Assembly (NCBI GenBank): GCA_036501845.1
Contig: DASXZO010000113.1
Location: 15,421-79,420 of the forward strand
Length of the DNA stretch: 64,000 nucleotides
DNA from: JBBREP01 sp036501845
GTDB taxonomy: Bacteria; Actinomycetota; Acidimicrobiia; IMCC26256; PALSA-610
Direction: 5' to 3'
Shown here piece after piece: positions 8,562 through 16,466 of the stretch. Each line of letters opens with the position of its first letter. The stretch's first letter is position 1. The position numbers and the translations under genes were made by a program. The notes beneath the pieces were generated by a model. The model ran no database searches. It was not told the DNA's origin and saw only the letters and a program-made list of their open reading frames with translations.

Positions 8562-9266
8562 TCAGGTGACGACCCGCACGCCGGTGATACCGCCGTCGAG
8601 CAGGAAGTCGGCACCGGTGGTGAAGGTCGTGTCGGCGGCGAGGTAGTGCACGGCCGCGGCCACCTCCTCACATTCGACCATGCGTCCCAGCGGCTGGCGC
8701 CGCCGCAGTGCCTCGATCGTGGCATCGGGATCCGGCGTGTTGCGTGCGAGCCCTTCCACCCATGGGCTCCACACCGTTCCCGGCGACACGCAATTCACGC
8801 GGATGCCGTACGGCAGCTCGTCGACCGCCATCGCCTTCGTGAGCGCGAGCACCGCGCCCTTCGACGCGCCGTACACGGCCCGCTCGACCAGCCCCACCGA
8901 CGCGACCACCGAGCAGGTGTTCACCACCGCGCCGCGCTCGCGTGTGCGCATCGCGGGCAGGAACGCGCGGCTCATGTTCGCAGTGCCGAACACGTTCACC
9001 GCGAACACCCGCTCCCAGTCGTCAGGGGTCGACGTCACCACGTCGCCGGTCGCACTCACGCCCGCGTTGTTGCACAGGACGGCCACCGGCCCCACCTCGG
9101 CTTCGATGCGCGCCGCCTCGGCGGCGCACGCGCCGGGATCACGCACGTCGAAGCCGTCTTTGAGATCGAGGCCCACCACAGTGTCACCGCTGTCGGTGAA
9201 GCGCGCTTCGATGGCCGGACCGATCCCGCCTTGCGTGCCCGTGACCACCACCACCCGTCCCGCCAT
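8562..9266 (-). CDS. SDR oxidoreductase, probable 2-keto-3-deoxy-L-fuconate dehydrogenase
   Basis: 234 residues, a classical short-chain dehydrogenase. It has the nucleotide-binding motif VTGTQGGIG at residues 8-16, NNAG, the active-site YGASKGA, and a C-terminal PGTVWSPWVEGLA followed by RRQPLGRM. The last segment resembles 2-keto-3-deoxy-L-fuconate dehydrogenases, and the gene is divergent from a FucD-like dehydratase, which supports that role. The reaction would be NAD-dependent oxidation of the 2-keto-3-deoxy acid. I chose the ATG at 9266 because CATGAT lies 7 nt upstream; two ATGs 9 and 12 nt earlier are possible. It is followed by the solute-binding protein gene 2 bp away. Confidence 0.78.
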   Translation of the reverse strand: MAGRVVVVTGTQGGIGPAIEARFTDSGDTVVGLDLKDGFDVRDPGACAAEAARIEAEVGPVAVLCNNAGVSATGDVVTSTPDDWERVFAVNVFGTANMSRAFLPAMRTRERGAVVNTCSVVASVGLVERAVYGASKGAVLALTKAMAVDELPYGIRVNCVSPGTVWSPWVEGLARNTPDPDATIEALRRRQPLGRMVECEEVAAAVHYLAADTTFTTGADFLLDGGITGVRVVT

Positions 9267-9301
9267 GGCGTTCATCATGGCGTGCGCGCGGCGGCGGTGC
9301 C

Positions 9302-9307
9302 TACTCT
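9302..9307 (+). promoter_or_regulatory. TANNNT promoter hexamer (TACTCT), leaderless start
   Basis: TACTCT lies 7 nt before the ATG at 9315. It supports that start for the dehydratase gene over the upstream extension of the same frame. Confidence 0.5.
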
Positions 9308-9314
9308 CCGGCCG

Positions 9315-10613
9315 ATGAGTCTGCCGGCGATCCGCATCACCGGTGCGCGCACCCTCGACGTGCGGGCGCCCACGTCACGCACACTCGCCGGCTCCGATGC
9401 GGTGCACACCGATCCCGATTATTCGGGCGCGTTCGTGTTCCTCGAGACCGACGGTGAGCTCGAAGGCGTCGGCATGACGTTCACCATCGGCCGCGGCAAC
9501 GATCTGGTGTGCGCGGCGATCGAGCAGCTCGCGCCGCTCGTGGCGGGGCGCGAGCTCGCGGAGGTCGTCGGCGATCCCGCGCTGATGTGGCGTCGACTCA
9601 CCAACGACAGCCAGTTGCGCTGGCTGGGCCCCGACAAGGGCGTGATCCATCTCGCCACCGCGGCGCTCGTGAATGCGGTGTGGGATCTGTGGGCCAAGGC
9701 CGAGGGCAAGCCGCTGTGGCAGCTCCTGTGCGACTTCACGCCCGAGCAGTTCGTCGCGGCCGTCGACTTCCGCTATCTCAGCGACGCCGTCGATCGTGAT
9801 GAAGCGCTCGACCTGCTGCGAGCACTAGCACCGACGAAGGCGGCCCGCGTCGCCGAGCTCGAACGCGACGGCTACCCCGCGTACCTCACGTCGGCGGGCT
9901 GGCTCGGCTATCCCGAGCCGAAGGTGCGCGCGCTCACGCACGCGGCGCTCGCCGACGGCTGGCGCTGCTTCAAGACCAAGGTGGGTGTCGACGTGGCGTC
10001 CGATGTGCGGCGTTGCGAAGTGATGCGCGAGGAGATCGGCGACCTCCCGCTCATGGCCGACGCGAACCAGGTGTGGGACGTGGGTACCGCGATCGAATGG
10101 ATGGGCGCGTTGCGACCGTTCGATCTGCGCTGGATCGAGGAGCCGACGAGCCCCGACGACGTGGTGGGCCACGCCGCGATCCGGCGCGCGGTCGCGCCGG
10201 TCGGTGTGGCGACGGGCGAACATGCTGCGAACCGCGTGATCTTCAAGCAGCTGATGCAGCTCGGCGCCATCGACTACTGCCAGATCGACGCCTGCCGCCT
10301 CGGCGGCGTGAACGAGGTGCTCGCGGTGCTGTTGCTCGCGGCCAAGTTCGGCGTGCCGGTGTGCCCGCACGCGGGCGGGCTCGGATTGTGCGAGTACGTG
10401 CAACATCTCTCGGTGATCGACTACGTGTGCGTGAGCGGTTCGCTCGACGATCGCACCACCGAGTTCGCCGACCATCTGCACGAGCACTTTGTGCATCCAG
10501 CGCGCGTGGTCGACGGCCGCTACGTGATGCCACGAGCGCCCGGCTACTCGATCGACATGCATCCCGAGTCGTATGCCGCGCTCGCCTTTCCGGGTGGGAG
10601 CGAGTGGCGGTGA
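9315..10613 (+). CDS. L-fuconate dehydratase-like enolase-superfamily enzyme
   Basis: 432 residues. This is a mandelate-racemase-group member of the enolase superfamily. The active-site layout is complete: base motif K220-T-K222 in FKTKVG, metal ligands Asp249 (ADANQVWD), Glu275 (IEEPTSPDD) and Glu302 (GEHAANRV), and the Asp325/His352 dyad (IDACRLGG, PHAGG). Spacing and flanking sequence match L-fuconate dehydratase, which removes water from L-fuconate to give 2-keto-3-deoxy-L-fuconate. The divergent SDR and the downstream aldo-keto reductase fit the other oxidation steps of an L-fucose-type pathway. The next gene begins with a GTGA overlap. Related sugar acids are possible substrates. Confidence 0.85.
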   Translation: MSLPAIRITGARTLDVRAPTSRTLAGSDAVHTDPDYSGAFVFLETDGELEGVGMTFTIGRGNDLVCAAIEQLAPLVAGRELAEVVGDPALMWRRLTNDSQLRWLGPDKGVIHLATAALVNAVWDLWAKAEGKPLWQLLCDFTPEQFVAAVDFRYLSDAVDRDEALDLLRALAPTKAARVAELERDGYPAYLTSAGWLGYPEPKVRALTHAALADGWRCFKTKVGVDVASDVRRCEVMREEIGDLPLMADANQVWDVGTAIEWMGALRPFDLRWIEEPTSPDDVVGHAAIRRAVAPVGVATGEHAANRVIFKQLMQLGAIDYCQIDACRLGGVNEVLAVLLLAAKFGVPVCPHAGGLGLCEYVQHLSVIDYVCVSGSLDDRTTEFADHLHEHFVHPARVVDGRYVMPRAPGYSIDMHPESYAALAFPGGSEWR

Positions 10614-11554
10614 CGACGATCGCGTCGTTGGGCCGCCGCAAGCTCGGTCGGCGCGGGCCGGAGGTCACGCGTCTGGGCCTCGGCGGCGCGCCGCTCGGCA
10701 ACATGTTCACCACGGTCGCCGATGAGGACGCGCACGCGACGGTGGACGCCGCGTGGAACGCCGGTATCCGTTACTTCGACACCGCGCCGTTCTACGGGCA
10801 CGGCCTGGCCGAGCAACGTCTGGGTGCTGGATTGGCGGGCCGGCAGCGAGACGACTACGTGGTGTCGACGAAGGTCGGCCGCGTCCTCGAGCCGTCTCCC
10901 GGCGCCGACACGAGCATCTTCAAGATCGAGCCCGACCTCGCCGCGGTGTTCGACTACTCGCGCGACGGCGTGCTGCGCTCCTTCGAAGCGTCGCTCTCGA
11001 GGCTCGGCCTCGACCGTGTCGACGTGGTGCTCGTACACGATCCTGATTCGCACGAAGACGACGCGCTCTCCGGCGCGTTCCCGGCGCTCGTCGAACTGCG
11101 GGAGCAGGGGGTCGTGCGCGCGATCGGCGCGGGAATGAACCAGTCGGCAATGTTGCAGCGCTTCGTCGAGCGCGTCGATCTCGACTGTGTGTTGCTCGCC
11201 GGCCGCTACACACTCCTCGACCGTTCGGGCACTGCCCTGCTCGACCTGTGCGCCGAACGATCGGTGGGCGTGATCATCGGCGGCGTCTTCAACAGCGGCG
11301 TGCTCGCCCAACCCGATCCGGCCGCCACCTACGACTACTGGCCCGCACCGCCGGCAACAGTCGATGCCGCCCAGCGCTACGAACAGGTCGCACGTGGTCA
11401 CGACGTGCCGCTGCCGGCCCTGGCCTTGCAGTTCGCGCTGCGCCATCCGGCCGTGACGAGCGTGGTCGTCGGAGCCAGAACCGCCGCCGAGATCACCTTC
11501 GACGCCACGTGCGCCACCCACCCGATCCCCGCCACGGCCTGGACCCAGCTCTGA
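10610..11554 (+). CDS. Aldo/keto reductase, probable L-fucose (D-threo-aldose) 1-dehydrogenase
   Basis: 314 residues with the AKR (beta/alpha)8 signature: LGLGGAPLGN, then AGIRYFDTAPFYGHGLAE containing the catalytic Asp and Tyr, STKVG with the Lys, and VLVHDPD with the His-containing loop. The sequence is closest in style to D-threo-aldose 1-dehydrogenases, which oxidise L-fucose to its lactone. It overlaps the dehydratase stop by 4 bp (GTGA), so the two are coupled. A GTG 6 nt earlier is possible, but the purine-rich GGGAG at 10596-10600 is better spaced for 10610. No lactonase for the intermediate step is seen nearby. Confidence 0.82.
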   Translation: MTTIASLGRRKLGRRGPEVTRLGLGGAPLGNMFTTVADEDAHATVDAAWNAGIRYFDTAPFYGHGLAEQRLGAGLAGRQRDDYVVSTKVGRVLEPSPGADTSIFKIEPDLAAVFDYSRDGVLRSFEASLSRLGLDRVDVVLVHDPDSHEDDALSGAFPALVELREQGVVRAIGAGMNQSAMLQRFVERVDLDCVLLAGRYTLLDRSGTALLDLCAERSVGVIIGGVFNSGVLAQPDPAATYDYWPAPPATVDAAQRYEQVARGHDVPLPALALQFALRHPAVTSVVVGARTAAEITFDATCATHPIPATAWTQL

Positions 11555-11564
11555 CCCAACCTCT

Positions 11565-11582
11565 GGTATCAGATCTGATACC
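11565..11582. promoter_or_regulatory. Perfect 18-bp palindrome, candidate Xre operator overlapping the promoter
   Basis: GGTATCAGATCTGATACC is a perfect 9+9 inverted repeat ten bases upstream of the Xre gene. Its right arm overlaps TACCAT at 11579-11584, which sits exactly 7 nt before the ATG at 11592 and fits the leaderless -10 pattern. A repressor bound here would block the promoter, as expected for an autoregulated toxin-antitoxin operon. Confidence 0.75.
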
Positions 11583-11591
11583 ATACGGCTC

Positions 11592-11903
11592 ATGAACGGA
11601 CCGACCTTGATCCGCCGGGCGCGGGCCCGCAGCGGATTGAGCCTGCGCGCCCTCGCGGAGCGCGCCGGAACGTCGCACTCGACGCTCGCCGCATACGAGG
11701 CGGGTCGAATCTCGCCAACCCTCGACACGCTCGAACGGATCCTCGGTGCAGCCGGCTTCACCGCCACGATCACGCTGACGCCGCGCGCGGCCACCGATCG
11801 AGAGCGCGGCCGCGAGCTCCGCCAGGCGCTGGAGCTGGCGGCGCAGTTCCCGGCGCGCCACGCGCCATCGATCGAATATCCAGTGTTTGGCCGGCGTGGC
11901 TGA
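11592..11903 (+). CDS. Xre-family helix-turn-helix protein, putative antitoxin
   Basis: 103 residues. Residues about 5-60 form an Xre/Cro helix-turn-helix: LIRRARARSGLSLRALAERA, then GTSHSTLAAYEAGRISP and DTLERILGAAGF. The C-terminal 40 residues are charged and may contact the partner. The gene is led by a perfect palindrome overlapping its promoter and overlaps the following nucleotidyltransferase gene, so it is probably both autorepressor and antitoxin of that gene. Start from the leaderless hexamer TACCAT at 11579. Confidence 0.87.
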   Translation: MNGPTLIRRARARSGLSLRALAERAGTSHSTLAAYEAGRISPTLDTLERILGAAGFTATITLTPRAATDRERGRELRQALELAAQFPARHAPSIEYPVFGRRG

Positions 11904-12444
11904 GCTGGGGATCGTCCAGAAGGTGGTGCGCTTGCACGACGCGCTCGTCGCGGCGCGCCTCCCCCACGCCTTCGGCGGAGCCTTGGCATTGGCGTGGTGC
12001 ACGGAACAGGCGCGCGGCACGATCGATATCGACCTCAACGTGTTCGTCGACGCCGACCGCGCCGCCGACGTGTTCGATGCGCTCCCGAAAGCAGTCCGGC
12101 GGACCGAACGGGATCTCGACGAGTGTCGCACCACCGGGCAAGTGCGGCTGTGGTGGGGCACGACGCCCATCGACGTCTTCACGAACACCACCGACTTCCA
12201 CCGCGCCGCGGCCGACCGCGTGGTGTCGAAGGAGTTCGCGTCGCGCTCGGTGCCGTTCCTCGGGTGCAGCGACCTCGCCGTCTTCAAGGCGTTTTTCGAC
12301 CGTACGAAGGACTGGGCCGACATCGAGGCCATGGTCGCCGCAGGCTCACTCGATGTCGACCTCGTCATCGGCGCCCTCGTCCACTACCTCGGCGCCGACG
12401 ACGAACGGGTCACCCGCCTGCGCGCAATCGCCACCGCGTCGTGA
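11896..12444 (+). CDS. Nucleotidyltransferase-fold protein (AbiEii/MNT-like), putative toxin
   Basis: 182 residues from the GTG at 11896; a TTG at 11887 would add three. The N-terminal part has the polymerase-beta-type nucleotidyltransferase signature: FGGALALAW (about 26-34), the metal pair Asp44/Asp46 in TIDIDLNVF, and a third acidic residue in TPIDVF (about 93). The triad is therefore intact. The C-terminal part is helical with DLAVFKAFFDRTKDWADIEAM, typical of this family. AbiEii-type and MNT-type toxins transfer nucleotides to tRNA or proteins and are paired with a regulator. It overlaps the Xre gene by 8 bp. A strong stem-loop begins at its stop codon. Confidence 0.78.
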   Translation: MAELGIVQKVVRLHDALVAARLPHAFGGALALAWCTEQARGTIDIDLNVFVDADRAADVFDALPKAVRRTERDLDECRTTGQVRLWWGTTPIDVFTNTTDFHRAAADRVVSKEFASRSVPFLGCSDLAVFKAFFDRTKDWADIEAMVAAGSLDVDLVIGALVHYLGADDERVTRLRAIATAS

Positions 12445-12481
12445 CGATTTCCAGCCCATAGCGCTGACAATCGTCACGACG
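12437..12481. terminator. 13-bp perfect inverted repeat (terminator-like stem-loop)
   Basis: CGTCGTGACGATT at 12437-12449 pairs perfectly with AATCGTCACGACG at 12469-12481, with a 19-nt loop. It spans the stop codon of the nucleotidyltransferase gene and lies before a convergent gene. No T-tract follows on the plus strand. Confidence 0.6.
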
Positions 12482-12522
12482 GCGCGGGGCCCCACCACAC
12501 GCGCGCTGCCGCGGCCGCGCGT

Positions 12523-12909
12523 TCAGCGGTTGCTCAAGTGGAAGTCGTCGCCGTCGTCACCGCTGTGGCGGCGGCGACCGAAGGGCCACCAGCGCTTGGC
12601 ACCACGCGGTTGATCGTGATCGAGCTCACGCAGCAGTTCCGGTTCGGCCTCGTCGACGATCCGTTCGGCGTCGTCGAGCAAGTCGGCGATCGCCTCGGGT
12701 GACTCGTCGGGCTCGTCCTCCACCTGGCCGTGCTCGAGCGATCCCTTTTCGAACGTGCCATCCACCAGCGTCGGCGCGTAGCTCGCACAGTTCTCCGGGC
12801 AGCGCCACGGCGCCTCGGGGGCGAGATCGAGCCGGCAGAAGCGCGTGACCTCGCCGTCGTCGTCGTATTTGCGGCTCTCGAAGTGCCGGCAGTTCTCGCG
12901 CATCGGCAT
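12523..12909 (-). CDS. Small protein with N-terminal four-cysteine motif, unknown function
   Basis: 128 residues. I do not recognise a named family. The first 45 residues hold four cysteines (Cys7, Cys25, Cys37, Cys41) in CRHFESR, FCRLDLAPEAP and WRCPENCASY, which looks like a small zinc- or iron-binding knuckle. The rest is acidic and helix-prone (SPEAIADLLDDAERIVDEAE) and ends in a basic KRWWPFGRRRH stretch and an acidic tail. Two ATGs (12909, 12903) are possible starts and neither has a clear ribosome-binding site. It stands alone between the Xre pair and the tyrosine cluster, converging with the former. Confidence 0.65.
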   Translation of the reverse strand: MPMRENCRHFESRKYDDDGEVTRFCRLDLAPEAPWRCPENCASYAPTLVDGTFEKGSLEHGQVEDEPDESPEAIADLLDDAERIVDEAEPELLRELDHDQPRGAKRWWPFGRRRHSGDDGDDFHLSNR

Positions 12910-12957
12910 GTTGCGAGTGTGCCACACGCTCGAAGTCGCCCGGTGCACAGGGGCCGC

Positions 12958-14115
12958 TCAGCTACTCCAGGACTGCACGTAGGCATCATCGCTCACGCCG
13001 TGGGCGACCGTCGTCAGGCCGAGCGGCGCGAATGCGTCGATCATCACCGCGACCTCGGCCGTGCGGTCGGCGTGCATCGAACGTTCGAGGCTGCCGGGCT
13101 GCGGGCCATGCACGAATCCTGCGGGATGGATCGTGATCGAACCCACTCCGATACCGGCCCCGGCGCGGCTCATGAAGTCGCCGGCGCTGTAGAAGAGCAC
13201 CTCGTCGGTGTCGACGTTGGCGTGGTGATACGGGATCTTCACGGCGTTCGGATCGGTGTCGAACAGCCGCGGCACGAAGCTGCACACCGTGAACTGTGGG
13301 CCCTCGAACGTCTGGTGCACCGGCGGCGGCTGGTGGATGCGGCCGACCACCGGCTCGAAGTCGTGGATGGCGAAGGCCCACGGGTAACAGCAACCGTCCC
13401 AACCGACCACGTCGAAAGGATGGTTGGCGTGCACGAGTCGGCTGAGCCCGGCACGCGTGCGCACGAGCACCGGCACCTCGCCACCCTCCTCGTGCACGAG
13501 CTCGTCGGGGCCGCGGACGTCGCGCTCACTGAACGGCGCGCCTTCGAGCATCTGCCCGCTCGCCCCGCGATAGCGCGCGGGAACGTCGACGTGCCCGCCG
13601 CGCGCCTCCATCACGAGCATCTCGCAAGAGCTCTCGGCGCGCCAGCGATGCGTGGTGCCCGCCGGTATCGCCACGTAGTCACCGGCGTGCGCGTCGAGCC
13701 GGCCGAACACGCTCTCGCAGCGCGCACTCCCCGACTGCACATACACAAGCTCGTCGCCGGCCGCGTTGCGATACAGCGGCCCCTCGCCCACTGCCACCAC
13801 CCACGCGACGCGCAGGTCGTCGTTGCCGAACAGGTATGACCGCCCCAGCACCGCGTCGTTGCTCGCAGCCTCGACCTTCGACGTTGCGAGGTGATACGGC
13901 CGCACCGGCTGGTTGGCGGTGAACTGCGGCTCGCAGTAGTCGACGGCCTCGATCCGCACGAGAGCGCTCGGCGACTTGCGGTGATACAGCAGTGACGACG
14001 CCCCAGAGAAGCCGTGCTGGCCGAAGAGCTCCTCGCTCATGATGTGGCCGTCGACATTGTGCAGCGTGTGGCGCTTGCGCGGTATGTCGCCGACGCGGCG
14101 GTAGTACGGCATCAC
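12958..14115 (-). CDS. hmgA: Homogentisate 1,2-dioxygenase
   Basis: 385 residues, a cupin-fold ring-cleaving dioxygenase that opens homogentisate to maleylacetoacetate. The iron ligands of the family are recognisable: His297 or His298 in IPYHHANVD, Glu305 in TDEVLFY and His336 in HPAGFVHGPQPG. The HP-x-G-x-x-HGP-x-PG signature is diagnostic. It is shorter than the 430-residue Proteobacterial enzymes, as usual for actinobacterial versions. Its start overlaps the fahA stop by 4 bp, so it is the last gene of the operon hpd-fahA-hmgA. A maleylacetoacetate isomerase is not present in the window. Confidence 0.93.
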   Translation of the reverse strand: MMPYYRRVGDIPRKRHTLHNVDGHIMSEELFGQHGFSGASSLLYHRKSPSALVRIEAVDYCEPQFTANQPVRPYHLATSKVEAASNDAVLGRSYLFGNDDLRVAWVVAVGEGPLYRNAAGDELVYVQSGSARCESVFGRLDAHAGDYVAIPAGTTHRWRAESSCEMLVMEARGGHVDVPARYRGASGQMLEGAPFSERDVRGPDELVHEEGGEVPVLVRTRAGLSRLVHANHPFDVVGWDGCCYPWAFAIHDFEPVVGRIHQPPPVHQTFEGPQFTVCSFVPRLFDTDPNAVKIPYHHANVDTDEVLFYSAGDFMSRAGAGIGVGSITIHPAGFVHGPQPGSLERSMHADRTAEVAVMIDAFAPLGLTTVAHGVSDDAYVQSWSS

Positions 14116-15278
14116 TCGCTCCTTCCGGGCACGACGGTGCCGGCAGCTTCGCCGAACCCAATGCGCGGCTTACCTGGCGCGCAGCACGCGCCGCGCAACA
14201 CCACGGTGTCGCCGTCCTCGAGGAACGTGCGCGCCGACTCGTGGGCGAGCTGGACCGGCCGCGCACCGCCCCACGACAGCTCCATCAACGATCCCCATGA
14301 GTCGGGCGCGTCGCCGCTCACGGTGCCCGACGCGAACAGGTCGCCAGTGCGCGCCGTCGCGCCGTTCACCGTCATGTGCGCGAGTTGCTGCGCGAACGTC
14401 CAGTAGAGGTCGCGAAGGCCGGTGCGGCTCACGACATCGCCGTTGATCGAGACCGCAAGTTGCAGGTCGAGCGCCCAGTCGCCGTCGGCGCGCAGGTACG
14501 GGGCCGGCGGCGGGTCCTGCACCGGCGACGGCACCAGGTACGGCTGCAGCGCGTCGAGCGTCACCACCCACGGCGAGATCGTCGTGGCGAAGCTCTTGCC
14601 CAGGTTCGGGCCGAGCGGCCGGTACTCGTAGGCCTGGATGTCGCGCGCCGACCAGTCGTTCACCAGCACCGCTCCGAACACGTGCGCGCCCGCGTCGTCC
14701 GGTGCGATGCCCGAACCCGGCCGCCCGACCACGAAGCCGACCTCGAGCTCGAAGTCGAGCCGCGCCGTCGGCCGGAACCCGACGGCATCGCCCTCGCCCG
14801 CCACGAGTCCCGACGGCCGCACGACGGGCGTGCCCGACACCACCACGGAGCCGGCGCGCCCGTGGTAGCCGACGGGCAGGTGCCGCCAGTTCGGCATCAG
14901 CGGTTCGTCGTCGGGCCGCAGGATGCGCCCCATGTTCGTGGCGTGTTGCAGCGACGAGTAGAAGTCGACGTAGTCGGCGACCGCGAACGGCATGACCACG
15001 TCGACATCGCGCACCGCGTACACGGTCTGCGGTCGTGCCGGACCCGTGAGGTGTTCGGCCGCGCGCTCGCGCAATTCGAGCCCGCGCCCGCTCGCCATCA
15101 CCGCGTTGAGCGACGGCTGCGCGGTCAGCGACGGTTCGATGCCCGCAGCCGCAAGGTCGACCACGTGGTCACCGAGGCGAACGACAACAGTCGCCGGTCG
15201 GTCGGCGGCGCGCACCACGCCGAACGGCAGGTTCTCGAGTGGAAACCCGGAGTCCGCGGGAACGTCGACCCACGTCAT
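14112..15278 (-). CDS. fahA: Fumarylacetoacetase
   Basis: 388 residues. It hydrolyses fumarylacetoacetate to fumarate and acetoacetate, the last step of tyrosine breakdown. It has the N-terminal SH3-like domain (about 1-95) and the catalytic FAH domain with ADYVDFYSS (Asp105), HATNMG (His112), LDFELEVGF (Glu177, Glu179) and VNDWSARD (Asp208) as metal and catalytic residues, followed by GKSFATTISPWVV. The start at 15278 gives MTWVDVPADSGFP, where family members begin. It lies 5 bp after hpd and overlaps hmgA by 4 bp. Confidence 0.95.
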   Translation of the reverse strand: MTWVDVPADSGFPLENLPFGVVRAADRPATVVVRLGDHVVDLAAAGIEPSLTAQPSLNAVMASGRGLELRERAAEHLTGPARPQTVYAVRDVDVVMPFAVADYVDFYSSLQHATNMGRILRPDDEPLMPNWRHLPVGYHGRAGSVVVSGTPVVRPSGLVAGEGDAVGFRPTARLDFELEVGFVVGRPGSGIAPDDAGAHVFGAVLVNDWSARDIQAYEYRPLGPNLGKSFATTISPWVVTLDALQPYLVPSPVQDPPPAPYLRADGDWALDLQLAVSINGDVVSRTGLRDLYWTFAQQLAHMTVNGATARTGDLFASGTVSGDAPDSWGSLMELSWGGARPVQLAHESARTFLEDGDTVVLRGACCAPGKPRIGFGEAAGTVVPGRSE

Positions 15279-15283
15279 CGGGG

Positions 15284-16399
15284 TCAGAGGTTCCCGCGGC
15301 GCGCCTGGTCGCGTTCGATCGCTTCGAACAGCGCCTTGAAGTTGCCCTCGCCGAAACCCTTGGCGCCGCGCCGTTCGATGATCTCGAAGAACACCGCGGG
15401 GCGGTCGGTGATCGTCTCGGTGAAGATCTGCAGCAGGTAGCCGTCGTGGTCCTTGTCGACGAGGATCGAGAGCTGCTCGAGCATCTCCCACGGCAGGTCG
15501 TGCCCGACTAGCCGCTGGCGCGCCTCGTCGTAATAGGTGTCCGGCACTTCCATGAAGCGCACGCCGCGCTGGCGCAGCGCGTCGACCGTGGCGAGGATGT
15601 CGTCGGTACGCAGCGCGAGGTGCTGCACGCCGGGGCCGTCATACTGCTCGATGTACTCCTGGATCTGGCTCTTGCGCAGCCCTTCGGCGGGCTCGTTGAT
15701 CGGCATCACGATCTTCGAGCCGTCCCACACCACCGTCGACATCAACGCCGAGTACTCGGTGCGGATCTGGTCGTCGTCGAAGTGCTGGAGCTGCGCGAAG
15801 CCCATCACAGTCGCGTAGAAGCGCACCCAGTCGTCGAGCTTGCCCTGCTCCACGTTGCCGACCACATGGTCGATGCGTGTGAGTCCGACCGCCGGGCCCA
15901 CCGAGGCATTGGGCAGGTGATCGGCGGCGTAGCCGGGTTCGAGGAGATCGGCGCGGTAGCGACTGCGGTCGACGAAAGTGTGCACGGTGTCGCCGTATGC
16001 CGCGACCTGCGCGAGCCGCAGCGTGCCGGCCTCGTCGGTCTCGGTCCACGGCGCGCGCGCCGGCTGCGCGCCGCGACGGATCGCCGCGTCGAAGGCCGCG
16101 TCGGCGTCGTCGACCAGCCAGGCGAGGTCGTGCACGCCGTCGCCGTGACGGCGCACGTGCTCGGCGATCGGCGACGCCGCGTCGAGCGCGCCCGACACCA
16201 CGAAGCGAATCTCACCTTGTTCGAGCACATAACTCGCCTTGGTGCGCACGCCGGTCTCGGGTCCGGCGTAGGCGGTGCACGTGAATCCGAACGCACCGGT
16301 CAGGAATCCCGTCATGGCCCGGGCGTTGCCCACCCAGAACTCCACACAGTCCCAGCCCAAGAGGTGGGCGGCCGGCGTTGCAGTGGCTTGTGCGGTCAT
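15284..16399 (-). CDS. hpd: 4-hydroxyphenylpyruvate dioxygenase
   Basis: 371 residues. This non-heme iron enzyme turns 4-hydroxyphenylpyruvate into homogentisate. Two VOC domains are present and the iron ligands are visible: His178 (TRIDHVVGN), His260 (GVQHLALRT) and Glu339 (VFFEIIERRG), with the C-terminal GFGEGNFKALFEAIE. A TTG at 16411 would add four residues, but AAGGAG sits directly against it and is 12 nt from the ATG at 16399, so I chose the ATG. It heads the operon hpd-fahA-hmgA and is divergent from phhA. Confidence 0.95.
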   Translation of the reverse strand: MTAQATATPAAHLLGWDCVEFWVGNARAMTGFLTGAFGFTCTAYAGPETGVRTKASYVLEQGEIRFVVSGALDAASPIAEHVRRHGDGVHDLAWLVDDADAAFDAAIRRGAQPARAPWTETDEAGTLRLAQVAAYGDTVHTFVDRSRYRADLLEPGYAADHLPNASVGPAVGLTRIDHVVGNVEQGKLDDWVRFYATVMGFAQLQHFDDDQIRTEYSALMSTVVWDGSKIVMPINEPAEGLRKSQIQEYIEQYDGPGVQHLALRTDDILATVDALRQRGVRFMEVPDTYYDEARQRLVGHDLPWEMLEQLSILVDKDHDGYLLQIFTETITDRPAVFFEIIERRGAKGFGEGNFKALFEAIERDQARRGNL

Positions 16400-16466
16400 G
16401 TCGTCGGACAACTCCTTACCCGAGCGACGCGCAAGTTGCCTTCGATGTGGATATACCTATGAGCGT
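16400..16466. promoter_or_regulatory. Divergent promoter region between hpd and phhA
   Basis: This 67-bp gap holds both promoters. On the plus strand TTGCCT (16436-16441) and TATGAG (16458-16463) are spaced 16 bp, and TACCTA at 16454 is 7 nt from the phhA ATG. On the minus strand an AT-rich GGTATATCC and the ribosome-binding AAGGAG precede hpd. The compactness suggests joint regulation by aromatic amino acids. Confidence 0.5.
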
